From positions 4,898,001 through 4,962,000 of the forward strand of contig JBBMOL010000023.1 in the NCBI GenBank assembly GCA_037954665.1: DNA of 64,000 bases, read 5' to 3'. This DNA comes from Laguncularia racemosa (taxonomy: Eukaryota > Streptophyta > Magnoliopsida > Myrtales > Combretaceae). Below the pieces are notes generated by a model. It was not told the DNA's origin and made no database searches. It saw nothing but the letters and a program-made list of their open reading frames with translations. Position numbers and translations under genes: made by a program. Shown here one piece after another: positions 34,592 to 47,300 of the stretch (the first letter of the stretch is position 1; each line of letters starts with the position of its first letter).

Positions 34592-36270
34592 ATTTACAAT
34601 CAAGTTTATTATATCAAACATATTAGCTTTCAACTCAATCTATTTAAATTTAATGTAATTTAATTTAAACATTCGTCGAATTGTTTGAAATTTTGAATTG
34701 AACTACATCAGTCACTGTTTACTTTGGGCTGGCTTGGTAGGAAGCACTTTGAAAAATATCTAGACCATATTCTAATAGCTTTACGATGGTTTTTCCGGTA
34801 GCATCATTAAGATAACAAGAAACTTGATAAAAGTAGCGCAGACTTACCAAAATATAGATAACAAAAAGTTGTGTAACAGCTAAATGTATAACTTGACTAG
34901 GCTATTGTGCTGTCTTTGTTACTGTTGAATATTAAGGATAAATTACATGGAAGATGGGCTGACATTGGAGATCCGGTGGCATCAATGATCGGTTGGCCAT
35001 AATTATTGGAGGACACTGAAGGTAGTGTCATAATGGGATGGTGGTGTGACGACTTGAGCCATGATCATGAGAGACTGAGACCGGAAGAATGAGGAGTGGA
35101 AGTGTTAAACAAAGCAAAATGTGAGGATTACATTGAGAAATAGAGGTTTGGGGTTCGATATTGAAAGTAAAAAAGGTAAAATTTGTCAATTTTAATTTTT
35201 TTTAAAGTATGGAGTGGTTTTTTTTTTTATTCGAAACCAATTGTTTAGAGCCTTTCTAAATAAAATTATACTATAAAAAAATTATATTTTATAATTCAGA
35301 TTAATTTGATTTTGTTCACGATTGGATTCCATACTACTTTTGATTAAAAAAATCAATGAGAAAGGGTGATATATTGATTATGAAAAGTTGATGAAATGTA
35401 CCTTTGATAGTTTAACTTGTAAAGTAGGGCAAATAAGATCTAAGGGGGGAAAAAAAAAGGAAAAGGAAGAAAAATTCTAGAATGAATTCAAGGCCGATGA
35501 AGATGAATTGTGACAAATGCTATAAGGAAACTCAAAACGATTTGACATAATAAGAAAAAAAGCTTTAATAATATATAAATACTAATAACATAATAAAAAA
35601 ATGCTTTTGCAAAGTCAATCTATCATTGTGATTGATATTTCCCCAAATCATGCCCAAGCCGTTTCCTATTTTGTGCTGTTTCTTTTTTCCACCTTTAGCA
35701 TTCTTACAACAAACTTTAGCTATTCAACCAATTTTTAAACTTATCATTTCTTTCGGATACAGTTTTAATATAACAAATAGCAAATAAAATATTGAAGTAG
35801 TGCAGGACGCAAAACAAGAAAAACAATTATTGCATAATTTACAAAGTTCTATATCTGTAAATTTAATTTCTTAAATAATTTATAACAGCGATAAATTTTT
35901 TTTTTAACTTTTATTGTACCAGTCAAAACATTAGTTTTAGAGGAAAACTAAAAAATAAGGTTCAGCGATACTCAATTCTAAAGTATAAAATATAATTCTT
36001 ACGTAAACCGGTATATTGTATTTTTTAATCAATTATTATTTATATATTTATATGATTACTATGATTCGACCGACTACAACAAAAAATAAATAAGATTCCA
36101 ACCAAATTTAAATTCCTTTACCAAATGAATTCGCATGTATTTAGATATACTTCTTGCCTTTACTCTTTCTATTTTTGTACTGAATTGACAACTGCTAATT
36201 TATGAGTCGTTAATATGTTTTTTTTTTTTTATTACAAAGAGAAAGAGAAGATTTGTTAACAAGTTTAGTT
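34592..36270. other. AT-rich intergenic DNA
   Basis: No coding region, RNA gene or clear repeat was recognised, apart from homopolymer runs near 35220, 35450 and 35890. Confidence 0.5.
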
Positions 36271-36282
36271 AACTTTGAAAGA

Positions 36283-36840
36283 GTAAAATAAAATAACTAT
36301 TCTATCCCTACATATTCATTTCTATGTTTAGTTGATGAAATAGTTTTTCGTGGATTTATTATTACTATAAAATAAGGAATTACAATCTCTCTATAAAAGG
36401 AAGAAAATAGTTATTCTTTAATATCTTTTTTCACTATATTTTTATATTTATGTATAAGATCTCAAATAAACTACAAATAATAACTATTATTTCCCTATTC
36501 TATTTCTTAAGAACTGTAATTTTATTTCTACCCCATTCTATTTTGCAAATCAAATATACCATAATTGATTGATTTCATAAAGGTAAAATAAAATAACTAT
36601 TATTTCTCAACAAACGCATTTCTATGTTAGATCGATAGAATTATTATATTTCATAGAATTGCTAATATTGTGAAATGATGAATCATACAATTTTTTTATT
36701 GGATCAAAGAAATAATTATTATTATTATTTTTTAATATATTTGTATGAGTTTTCATAAAAATTATAAAAAAAATCTCTATTCTATTTTTTAATAATTATA
36801 TTTATAATCCTATTTTATTTTATTCCATACACCAAATGTG
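36283..36840. repeat. Two MITE-like direct copies about 300 bp apart
   Basis: GTAAAATAAAATAACTAT occurs at 36283-36300 and again at 36583-36600. After each comes a similar stretch (ATTTCTATGTTTAGTTGATG and ATTTCTATGTTAGATCGATA), and ATTATTTTCCTATTCTATTT-like runs appear late in each unit. The units look like diverged copies of one short AT-rich element. No target duplication was established. Confidence 0.4.
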
Positions 36841-39800
36841 TGAGTTTCCTAATAAAAAGTCATAGAAGCGATAATATTAACAATGCTTTAAGATGTAACG
36901 CGATGCATAAGGAAGCAATAATCACCTAATTTTAACCTGTTGTGTACTAAAACAACTATTTATGAAAGCTACTGCGTAAACCGGCTACTAGTTACTTGTG
37001 GAAAATAATAATATAATATATATTTTAACTTTAGTCTACTCGCGTGAATAAACTTCCTAACCATCGTGTTCACATTTCACAACAAAAACCAACAGAGCTA
37101 TCCTTCACATTTCTCAGCAGTGAAAACGACCGTGAAATATGTTTCTCAAATCGAAAATTAACTGAGAAAAATAAATTTTAAAATGAAATAGCTTGTTTGA
37201 TTTTATCTTTTAAAAATTTAAAAATACATATTTATATCATTAAAAAAAAAACTGCTCAAATTACCATATAATAATAATAAGATGTGAAAACATAGGACAT
37301 AACCAAGTAGCAAAAACTCTACGCCACTTCACCATTTGGTAGAAGCCTAACTAAACACATGCACGTGATGAGACTCTGACCACTTCAACCTTGCTGCTGG
37401 CGTTGCAGATGACAGCCCCTCGGTGAGTCCTACAGTTTGATTTGTTAGGAAAACGAAACCAAACACCACACGCTTAATCACTAATCGCTCAATCCCCCCA
37501 TCCCATCATTCGGTGAAAGATTTACCGGGATATATAGCTGTCTTTAATTTTCTATTTTTAGAATATAAAAAAATTAATTCATATGAAAATTAAAAATGGG
37601 TGAAACTTCGTATTAAAGTAATTATATACATCTAAACTCGTATAAATATATACGTATGTATTTGGGTGTACAAAAAGCTTGGCTCGATCATCACCACCAC
37701 AATCCAAAGCATGTCTTCAAAATCGTAAGTTGTTTATAAGGATATTTATAGATTATCCACCGATAAAACCTCACATCGATAATAAGAACTAAATACATGT
37801 TATGACTTGTCCTTACAAATTAAGCAATTTGTGTTAGTAGTATGTATATATTAAGGATAGCCATCTTATCATATGTGAACAGCTCTCACACATCATCAAC
37901 ATTATTTACCTATTTATTTTGAAATTTGAAACTTATTGGTTAAAAAAAAAAACAACACACATACGTATGTGTGATGCATATTATGCAAAGTAAAAGTTTC
38001 TTACATGTGATGCATAAATATAATAATGGGTTTCACATAATTTGATAGATATTTATATTTTGAGCAAACTATATCCATAATGAGAAGACATCATATTCAC
38101 TATCTAAGCTTTAGTAATTTCTTTAATCTTGCACTTAAGCTGTCAACTTATTAAATTATAAACTCAATTGAAATTTCAATTTTTAAAACTCCACAAGTGG
38201 TTGTCATCTCAATCACATTTTAAAACCAATCATAAACTAACACTTTTAGTTAAAAAAAAAAAATGACATAACAGACTAAAAAAACTCCATTTTCAAATGC
38301 CAAGCATGGTTAAAATGACAAAAGCTAAAAAAAAAAAAGGAAAGAATTATTTCTTTATCAATATACGATGAAACCTAATTATGTAAAAACGTCTCCATGT
38401 ACAAATTTAAACTAAAGAATTAGCGATTTAATTCAACTTTAATTACAAATCCATAATCGATTTTAGGGGTTTGAACATTTTATTCTATTTTTAATCATTC
38501 ATGAACACTTTTCCATAGAATCACAAGTAAAACCTTGATTTTGATATTTATCTAATATAAAAGGTTGGATTAAGGTTTTGAAATTTTTTTAGTTGAATCA
38601 CATGAAAATCTCTAATTTTTTAATCTTTATCTAATTGTGAGGGTGAACTAGGGTTTGAAATATTTTCAAGGAATAAGTAGAATTTTACCATTTTTATGCC
38701 AACAGAATCATTCAAGTTCTCTCTCTCTCTTTATTGCACCATGTAAACCTTATATGTATAGTCAACATCATAGGAAGTTCTAAAAAGTCTTATTCACTTG
38801 AAAATTTTTGCATGATTTAAATAGCTCTTTTGAAATATAGATGACTTGATTTATTTTAAATATAAATATAATAGTAGGATACTTTAAGAAAAAGCCTAAA
38901 TTTAGGGATTATAATGATTGATTGATTTAAAGAAGCTTAATCAAGGTTTATGAACAATATTTTAGTTTAATTGGAACCTGAGAGAAAAAAACCTTCGTTT
39001 TTTTTTTTTTTTTGCTTATAATTGGCTAAAGAGCAATCTTTATCCCCTCTTTTTTTTTTTTGTGAATAGTTTGCAAACAACTATACTATATGAAAGACTA
39101 AAAAGGGAATTTAAGTTAACATGATTTAACAAGGAAAGAAATGAGATTTCACTAATAGATTGTCAATTTTTGCATAAAAATAGAAAATTTCTTGATATAA
39201 ACTTATAGAGTTAGTGTTAAGATTATAATTAGCATTTTGAGGGCAAAAATATAATAAGGGTAAAATGATTAAGGTCGGTAGTATATCAAGAAAAGAAACT
39301 ATTGGGTGAAATAGTAGCATATTTACAAAAGAAAAAGTTTAAACAGTAAAAGTCTAAGAGTAGTAACAACATCACCAACAAAGTGAAATTAACAGAAGAA
39401 ATGGTGAAAGAAATAATTAGAATAAGCTACTTCATGCAACCAAGTGAAAGATTTCTACGACCATCAGTGCTTCACATCATAATCAGTAATAGGTTTTGCT
39501 TCAAAATGGAGCTTTCTTTTAAAGTTTCTTGCTCATTCTCGAGCATAAAGTCTTGTTCTTCATCTTCTCTCTTTATCTTCTTTTCTTTTCTCTCCTTCAT
39601 GTTTTTCTCTTAAACTTGATAGTTATCTCTCTTCCTTCATAACCTATAGCAAGAATTGAAAGTAAGCAAGATTTTTTTTCCAATTTTTCATTGAGCTTTT
39701 CAATAATTGATGTGTATAATGCAAATTTGCAGTGAAAAAAATTAGAATTTTTCTCATCATAAAGGAAAGAGTGAAAGAGAAGTGATAGAATTGGAAATTT

Positions 39801-40148
39801 TGTTTTATAAGTTTTGAAATTGACATTGTAACAACTTAAGTTATGCAATTAGGGGAAAACATGTTTATATTGAAGGTATTGGACATATTTGTGTTAGGAA
39901 TGCTACAAATTTTTCAAAAAAGTTAAGAACAAGAGTTTTAAGTAAGTGTTCATTACTTCTATGATAAAATCTATGTTAAAATTTGAGAAATTTAGTGAAA
40001 TAACAAAAACCTTGATTGATGGTGTTGTTGAATATTGTTCGAGTAGGTGGACGTTGTTGTGATGTAAAGAAATCATGTAAGTTAGGCTAGATTAAAGTTT
40101 GGAGACAAAAATAGGTAAAATTTTCTATAGAAATTGTAGTTTTGAGAT
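36841..40148. other. AT-rich intergenic DNA
   Basis: No gene was recognised. T-rich or A-rich homopolymers occur near 39000-39013, 39050-39061 and 38249. Short frames at 39126-39320, 39383-39613 and 39597-39848 are low-complexity and show no domain. Confidence 0.5.
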
Positions 40149-40380
40149 TTTGATTCGTAAGTAAAGGGTAAAGTAAAGAGTGGTGTGATGAATGAAGGTT
40201 AGATCTGTAAGTAGAGGGTCAAATAAAAGGTGAAGGTCTAAATCATAAGTAAAGGGTAAAATAAAGGTCGAGTATAAGGTGAAGATCTAATCCATAAGTA
40301 GAGGGTTGAGTGAAAAGTAAAGGCTTGAATTGTAAGTAGAGGATAAAGTAGAGGGTCAAGTATAGGTTAAGGGTATTAAA
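40149..40380. repeat. Degenerate tandem repeat, units of about 25-55 bp
   Basis: Phrases of the type TAAGTAGAGGGT, TAAAGTAAAG and GGTGAAGGTCTAAATC recur five to six times, with drift between units. Confidence 0.6.
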
Positions 40381-41384
40381 TAAAATGATTGATTGACTTT
40401 TGGTAAATACTAATTAAATGATAATTGTATTTTAATTTCGCGACTTAAGATAAAAAAAAAAAAAAACCTGGCCTTGAGTTGAAAAACCCACTTTAGGCAC
40501 ATGATTACGACATTTGCTATCTATGCATCTAGTTTATATAATAAATGAACTTAATAACTATTTAACAATTGATAAATGTGCTATTTCTACTTGGTTGTAG
40601 TCAGAGGATTAGGAATATTGATGATTTTAGTGTGGCAACTAATAATCAATGTATTATGATGTCTTGAGTAGAGTTGTGCACCAAAATGATCAAGTAGATT
40701 TATGAAGGTTCTTAGACACTAGGACATTAGGGAGTACCAAACGTATGTATATGTATATTATATATGTGTGTTATATGGTCATAAGTTACCCTAAATCTTA
40801 GGATTCCAAGACTATGATATATTATGATACCTAAACTAAAAGATAAAAAATGGCCGGTTGTGCATTAATTGTTATGAGCATATGATGCTTCATGTATGTG
40901 ACATTTGCATATACTTTGTGGTTACTATGTACTAAGCTTCAACTCACCTATTGTGAGAATCGTATAAAATGACAACTAGGAAACATCTAAATTTTAGTTG
41001 ATCACCATTGGTTAGGTTGACTTCTTCCTATCCCACAATTGCGTCAAATTGATTTAGGAAAACTCCTAAACAACCTGTAACTAAAAATATTAATAAGTTT
41101 AAATAAAACTAAGTAAGACACAAACAAAGAAATTAATCATATAGTTTATTTGATTGATTACAGTCTAACGGCAATAAGAATTAAGGACAATAATCTATAA
41201 TCACATAGGTAAGTGTTTTTTTTGTGTCCACTTGTTGTTTGTGCATGTTAAGGTATATTTTTGTGTTATTTTTATTTAAGGTATTTTGATGTATGTACGC
41301 ATGTGGTATTACAATATAAATTAGGTGATTGATACTAGAAAACATAAAATTGTATAACCAAACACTTATCAAAATCAAACTCTA
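40381..41384. other. AT-rich intergenic DNA
   Basis: No gene was recognised; a poly-A run lies at 40450-40466. Confidence 0.5.
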
Positions 41385-41720
41385 AGGACCTATCTCACAC
41401 TTTCAAATTTTGGACTCCAATGACTTACTTTATGCTTTCAAAAGTTAGCCTTTAGGAACTTACTCTACACTTTCAAAATTAGACTCTAAGGATCCGCTGC
41501 ACTTTTGATGTTTAGACTCTTGGGATCCGATACACTCACACTTTCAAATGACTCTAGAAAACACTATTGATTCACGCTTTTAAAATCATATTCTAAGGAG
41601 TACACTGGGGTTCACACTTTCAAAAATCGAACTCCAACTCCAATGAGTATATAAGAGTCCACACTTTCAAAAATCAATCGCTAGGGGACACATAGGTTCA
41701 CACTTTTATGATAAAAAGTA
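41385..41720. repeat. Degenerate tandem repeat, units of about 45-50 bp
   Basis: Seven or so units share CACACTTTCAAAAAT and AGACTCTAAGGATC-type cores (for example near 41396, 41428, 41487, 41543, 41613 and 41660). The spacing is irregular and units differ at many bases. The region is non-coding. Confidence 0.65.
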
Positions 41721-42130
41721 ACTAATGATACCAATGTGATAATTCACTTAAGATAGATCATATTTGATTGCTTGTATAATTTAAGCCCTTATATGTTAAT
41801 CTCAATCTCGATCTAGTTTATAAGGCTAATGAAAATGGCCACAATGATCGACTTTCACATGTTTTCCAACCCACTAAGACACTTTCAACACTAACACAAC
41901 TAAGTATGATTTATTATCATGACATCTAATTGGAGCATGCTTAATCTTTTTTTTTTCTTTTCCCATAACCTTGATTATGCTATATATTTTATCATAAATC
42001 AACACTACAAAAAATGCAAATGATAAAGAATAAATTATGAATTTATTGATAGGCTTGTTCAAACACATAAAACGCATATCAACACTCCATTATGTGCATA
42101 CACTAATAGCATTTACTTTATATATTTATT

Positions 42131-42382
42131 AGGTAAATTGCAAATACATCTCTTTATGTTTATTTCATGTGTACTTAGCTCCTTATCTTTATAGTTGTAC
42201 GTTTATAATCCCAATTTTTCTTATTTAAAAATGTACGTTTAGATCCTTATATGCCTATTTTAGGGTCTAAATATACTTTTTTTTTTAAGATTTAAGGATG
42301 CAAATATACGATACTAAAGATAAGTGTGCTAAATGCACATAGTAAACATAACCAAGTATATTTATAATTTAACTTTTTTTTT
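42131..42382. mobile_element. Fold-back MITE, copy 1, about 250 bp
   Basis: The left arm GTAAATTGCAAATACATCTC...TTATGTTTATTTCATGTGTAC...CTTATCTTTA has its inverted counterpart at the right (minus strand GTTAAATTATAAATATACTT...GTTATGTTTACTATGTGCATTTAG...CTTATCTTTA). The inverted repeats therefore cover about 60 bp each and the unit could fold into a long hairpin. The interior is non-coding. Confidence 0.65.
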
Positions 42383-42825
42383 AATATTAAGAAAGAAGAA
42401 TAACAATTAAAATCAAATGTTTCAATATATAAATAAATATTCATACATGAGTGACGGTAAAATTAAAAATTTGGTATATATTCTTCAATCTATACATAAT
42501 TGAATCACATTATTTTGCTAATTTAATTTTGCTCACTTTTTTTATTCTAATATTTTTGCTAATTATAATTTTTATAAAGATTTGGAAAAATATTTCTTTG
42601 ATTCTATCATGAAAGCAATAATCAAATCATATGTACATGAAAGTCATAATATTTTAAGCTTGATCGAAATGTACGAATCATATAATATAAGTTTTTAGCT
42701 TTTAATTGTTCAAATATTAATTATATCATAATAAAATTTGAATTTGAATTTTTTTAATTTATTTATTAACATTTTTTATTTTAGTTATTATTCTTCCTTT
42801 TTAATATAAAAAAGGGTTAAATTAT
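42383..42825. other. AT-rich spacer between two related MITEs
   Basis: No gene or structure was recognised in this stretch. Confidence 0.5.
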
Positions 42826-43014
42826 AAATATAGCCATTATAAATTTACACTTCCGAATCTTTCAAAAGGTCTATTTAAACTCCTAAAATAGGCATCTAAA
42901 GGTTTATATTCATCTTATTTTTAAAAAATTGGAGGTTTAAATGCATGATTTTAAAGATAAGAGAGTTAAGTGTACATGAAGTAAACATAAGGGGGTCTAT
43001 TTTGCAATTTACTC
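42826..43014. mobile_element. Fold-back MITE, copy 2, about 190 bp
   Basis: The left arm is GGTTAAATTATAAATATAGC. The right arm, inverted, is GAGTAAATTGCAAAATAGAC followed by CCCCCTTATGTTTACTTCATG and TACACTTAACTC. The arms match those of the unit at 42131-42382, and the middle phrase CTCCTAAAATAGGCATCTAAA corresponds to TATGCCTATTTTAGGGTCTAAA there (inverted). It is a diverged, shorter copy of the same family. Confidence 0.65.
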
Positions 43015-44100
43015 ATTTATTTGATTAAAATATGAGCATTTCAATAATACTTTATTTTGAATACATAAAAATTTTAAATTAATTTATTGTTGAATTGATT
43101 ATTAATTAAGTATGATTACTAAATATATGTTATTATATGACATTGTTCAATTGAATGCAACAAAAAAAAAATCATGATGCTTTACATAACTACATTTTAA
43201 TTACTTCATCTAAATAAGGATCAATCAAGCTAGTGTAGATAGATAATATATTGTAATCATCCCATTTGAATAACTTCCATCATTTCCAATTTGATTAAAA
43301 AATGATTAATAATTTACGATATCTTATATCATTAATATAAGCAACATGAGTAAACAATAAAATGAAAATAGAAATAATTTATTACTGAAATTAGTCCAAA
43401 TCAAAATTTTATATTTTAGAAATTGTAGCTAATCATCTCACTTTTTATAATTACCTTAATTCCTGACAAACCTTGGAATGCAAGCGAGACAGGTTTGGAC
43501 CAGGTTCAATAAGCCTGATACTCGTCGCATTACCTTATATGGTTACCCAAACCCTATAAAGTTCCAATAAATAACTTGAAACCCATTAGTATTTTTTTAA
43601 ATATTCTATTATTAGTTTTAAGTCCTTACTTATTTATTATGACTATTTTTATAAAATATAACTTATGTTATTGTAAATAAATAAAATTTCCATTTTCAAC
43701 ATATCTAATCATATATATTTTAATATTATTTTAAAACCTATAGGTTGATAAATAAAGTTACCGACATAAAAATATTTCTAATTATAATAAAATATAAATT
43801 ATCTAACTAGTCATAAAACTTGATAAATAACATAAAAAAATAAAATATAATTACTAAGATTTAATAGAAATAGAAAAGTTTTAAAATATATAATAATATT
43901 TATTTAATTATAAAAAATAATAAATTCAAATTCTTAATATATTTAATATTTATCTCATTACCTATTTAAAATTCTATAAAAAAAAAAAAAAAAAAAACAG
44001 ACCCATAACCTATTCTAAAGTGACGAGTTGAATGGAGGAAACTCGATAGCAACCTCAGACAAACTAGTCTAGAGAGAGATTGAATAGAAAAAGTAATACT
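43015..44100. other. AT-rich intergenic DNA
   Basis: No gene was recognised. A poly-A tract of about 19 bases lies at 43979-43997. Confidence 0.5.
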
Positions 44101-44112
44101 CGCCTTGAAAAG

Positions 44113-44185
44113 TGGAGATGCGGGGTATCGAACCCCGTACCTCTCGCATGCAAAGCGAGCGCTCTACCGTTTGAGCTACATCCCC
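44113..44185 (-). tRNA. tRNA-Ala (anticodon UGC)
   Basis: The minus strand folds as a full cloverleaf of 73 nt. The acceptor stem GGGGATG pairs with CATCTCC (one G-U pair), followed by discriminator A. The D-arm starts TAGCTCAAACGGTAGAGC. The anticodon stem is CTCGC/GCGAG with loop TTTGCAT, giving anticodon TGC. The T-arm is CGGGG TTCGATA CCCCG. The A box TAGCTCAAACGGT and B box GGTTCGATACC are intact, no intron is present, and a TTTT terminator follows on the minus strand (44111-44108). CCA is not encoded, as expected for a nuclear gene. It lies only 125 bp from the POLD2 start codon, transcribed the other way. Confidence 0.96.
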
Positions 44186-44310
44186 TTCTTTTATTAGGTA
44201 CAACATATTAAATTAATATATTGTATTATATTTTACACGCTACTACGCCTGCCGTGAAACTGTACACGTTTTTATTTTGTGAATTCTTCGCCTCTCGTCT
44301 TTTTCCCGCC

Positions 44311-47300
44311 ATGGCAGCCATGGAAGTCGACTCAACTCACAACATTAAGAGGAAACAATCCACCTACAACTGCGTAGTAAGATATCTACGTCTTTTATGC
44401 TTTCTTTCTTGTTTTTCCTAGTAGTCCTATATTCTATACTAATGATTTATTAGTTTCAAGCTAAATCCCTACGTAAATAACATTAATGATGTGTACCCTA
44501 AACCCAGTTGCATCTAAATCACTTTTAAAGATTGCATCTTTAACATACCCATTTGTACTATTTCACCTAATCAGGTGAAAGACCCTGCCTTTTCTCCTTT
44601 TTATGCAAAGAAGTCTTCAACTTGGTGTCTACAATTTGGCCCAAAGTTCCTATTATACGAATAATGTTAATCATGTAGACCCAAACCCTAATTCACCTGA
44701 ATAACTCCCAAAAACCGTAACACCCATTTGAGTAGTTGGACCAAACAAGGTGAAAGATCGAAACTTTTCCTTAACTTTTTGTGCTCCTGTTTGGTGCTTC
44801 CTATTTTGTAATGACTGTGTTTAATATTTGCAGGATGAAGCTTTTGAGATACAAAAGGAGACATACAGAGGTCAACAGTACAGTCAGATTTACTTTGCCC
44901 GTCTTCATATGATGAGAACTCTCCTTTATTCCCTTGTTACTCATTGGAAACCCCAAGTTCCTGGTAGTTATTGCTCTCTGTCTATATTGTCTATGGAATC
45001 TCATTTGGTTTTGCTTATACCTTGGTGTGGATCTTGTGAGCATTAAGGATAATTTGTCGCCTGAAAGTGTTGCATAGTTTGTACCAAAGAGAAAGATGTT
45101 TTCTAGTGTGAGAGCATAAAAATATTTTAGTTATGAGCATAACATCCCTGGAGTCTGTGGATGACGCCATGAAGCTATTACTTAGGGCCACTGATGGAAT
45201 AGACACTGGAATTTATGTAACTTAGAAATATGATGGTGGAATTTACGTTCCTTAACTGTTTATAAAAGAGATAAATAGTGTCCAAATTGATGAGTTTTCT
45301 TTGAAATCATTGCTGTATGAGTTTTCTGAAGTTGACAAATAGATTTTGTTTTTCTTCAACTGAAATCTTCACTCTTTCCCCGTGACACCACTTGTCTCAG
45401 ATTTCATTTTACGGTTATAATTCAGCATACTCTTGTTGTATTTCAGTTTTCACTGTTTTGGGACTTGAAGAAGGAAAAGAATGCATCATTGTTGGTACTT
45501 TATATAAGCACATGAAGCTAAAGCCTTCCATTCTTGATGAGTATGCAAAAGAGGTAAGTTTATGCTGATTGCTTTAATGCGACTTATTCTTCTGTTCAAC
45601 TAAATTGAGGAGCCCAGCTTTCTAATTAAAAGGGATTCATTTGATGTAAATGCTGCAATGTGCAGAGATCGGCAACCCCAGTTGTGAGGCCTCATAATTT
45701 TATGCACCCTGATGATAATCTTGTATTGGAAGATGAGAGTGGCAGGGTTAAGCTTGGTGGATCTTTGCTTTCACCTGCTTCATATGTAACAGGTATGATT
45801 CAGAATATGTCTACTGGGTTGATTCTTTAATAACCTCTAAAGAGGCATTTTAGTTTACCATTCTTCATGATTTGCAATTACATTCTCCTCTAGAAAATAG
45901 GAGCTTGGATATGCTGCTCATAAATTGTGCATCCAATTGGATATACCCATTTTGCTGATGATTTTGCATGAAGAGGAAAAATAAGTTCAGCACTTCATTG
46001 ATTTGCTGTAAGTGTGGCGAGTTGAGTTTGTAGCTTTGCTCACGATAAAAAATACAGTTATTGCAACTAAATAATTACTTGAATGGAGTAAGATTTGGCA
46101 TTGCCAATCCCTACCTAGTGGGATTTGGCCTTGAGTGTCCTCGTTGTTGCCATAATTAACATTTGTCAATATTGGTTGCATTATTGCCAAAACAAGGTGA
46201 ATTTTCACTTGTTCATCAAAGTTTATCAACTAAAAAGATATTAGTGAAATAAAACAGTAGTGCTAGATAACGTGTGTCACCTCTATATTTCCAGAGACTA
46301 GATAAATCTATTCACAAAGCAGATAGCCCACTGTTTGCATATATTACATGCAACATCCAAAGTACCAAAAGAATAATTGAAATTGAAGTTGAATAGGCTC
46401 TTTTTGTAAATTTATGGGCAAGGATCCCGTTAAATAGCAGTGTGAACCGTTTGTAGGGAAAACAAGCATACATTTGATAAATTTTTATCATGCAAAGAGT
46501 GATACCCTATTACTTGCTCCAATCTCATTGCTTCAACTTCATTCTTGTATTTCAAAGGTGTAATTGTTGCTTTGCATGGCCGGGAATCTGGTGCTGGTGA
46601 CTTCTTAGTTGAAGATGTACTGGAAGCAGGCATACCACCTCAGTTAGAGTTGCCTCTTAAGTCAGGTACACCTGGTTTAATCTTTCCTATAATGGTTGAC
46701 ATGGTAAAAAATGTATGTGATAAATTACATTCATAGAATTTCTGGATTATGAAATTGCTTTCATGTAAGTGACTGAGATTAACCTTCAATTACGAACTCA
46801 AAGGATGAATATTTTGCTGTTTTAATCTTCAGATTGAAGCCAGGGGAAATTCATCAAGGTCCTGCAATTTCTTGTCATTTTTATTGCCTTGTTTGTCTTC
46901 TCTTCCAACCAACCCCCCACCTTCACCCAAAGGGGGGTTTTGGGGGTGGAATCCACCTATTTATTAGAACTTTTTTAGTTGATTATAAATTCCTTTGCAA
47001 TGTACATGTGATTCATTCTCAACTATATACAACTGCCACAAAATTCTATCATAATTGAGGAAGAGATGTTTTCGTACCATTCTGTCATGTTTAGCAACTT
47101 TCTGAACTTCTATCTGCTACCTGCATTTCCTTCAGAAACCTTATTTCTGGGCTCATCCTCTTTGTCTTTTAGCAGGAGAGGACAAATATGTTGTTTTGGT
47201 GTCTGGGCTTAGTGTTGGAAGTAGTACTTGTAATCCTCTCCAGTTTCAACTTCTTGTTGATCATATAACTGGCCATCTTGGAGATGAGCAGGTTTGGGAT

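Noticed and set aside
41385..41720. Regular short repeats that could suggest a CRISPR-like array
   Set aside because: The repeats are diverged with no constant spacer length, and the surrounding DNA is plant nuclear.
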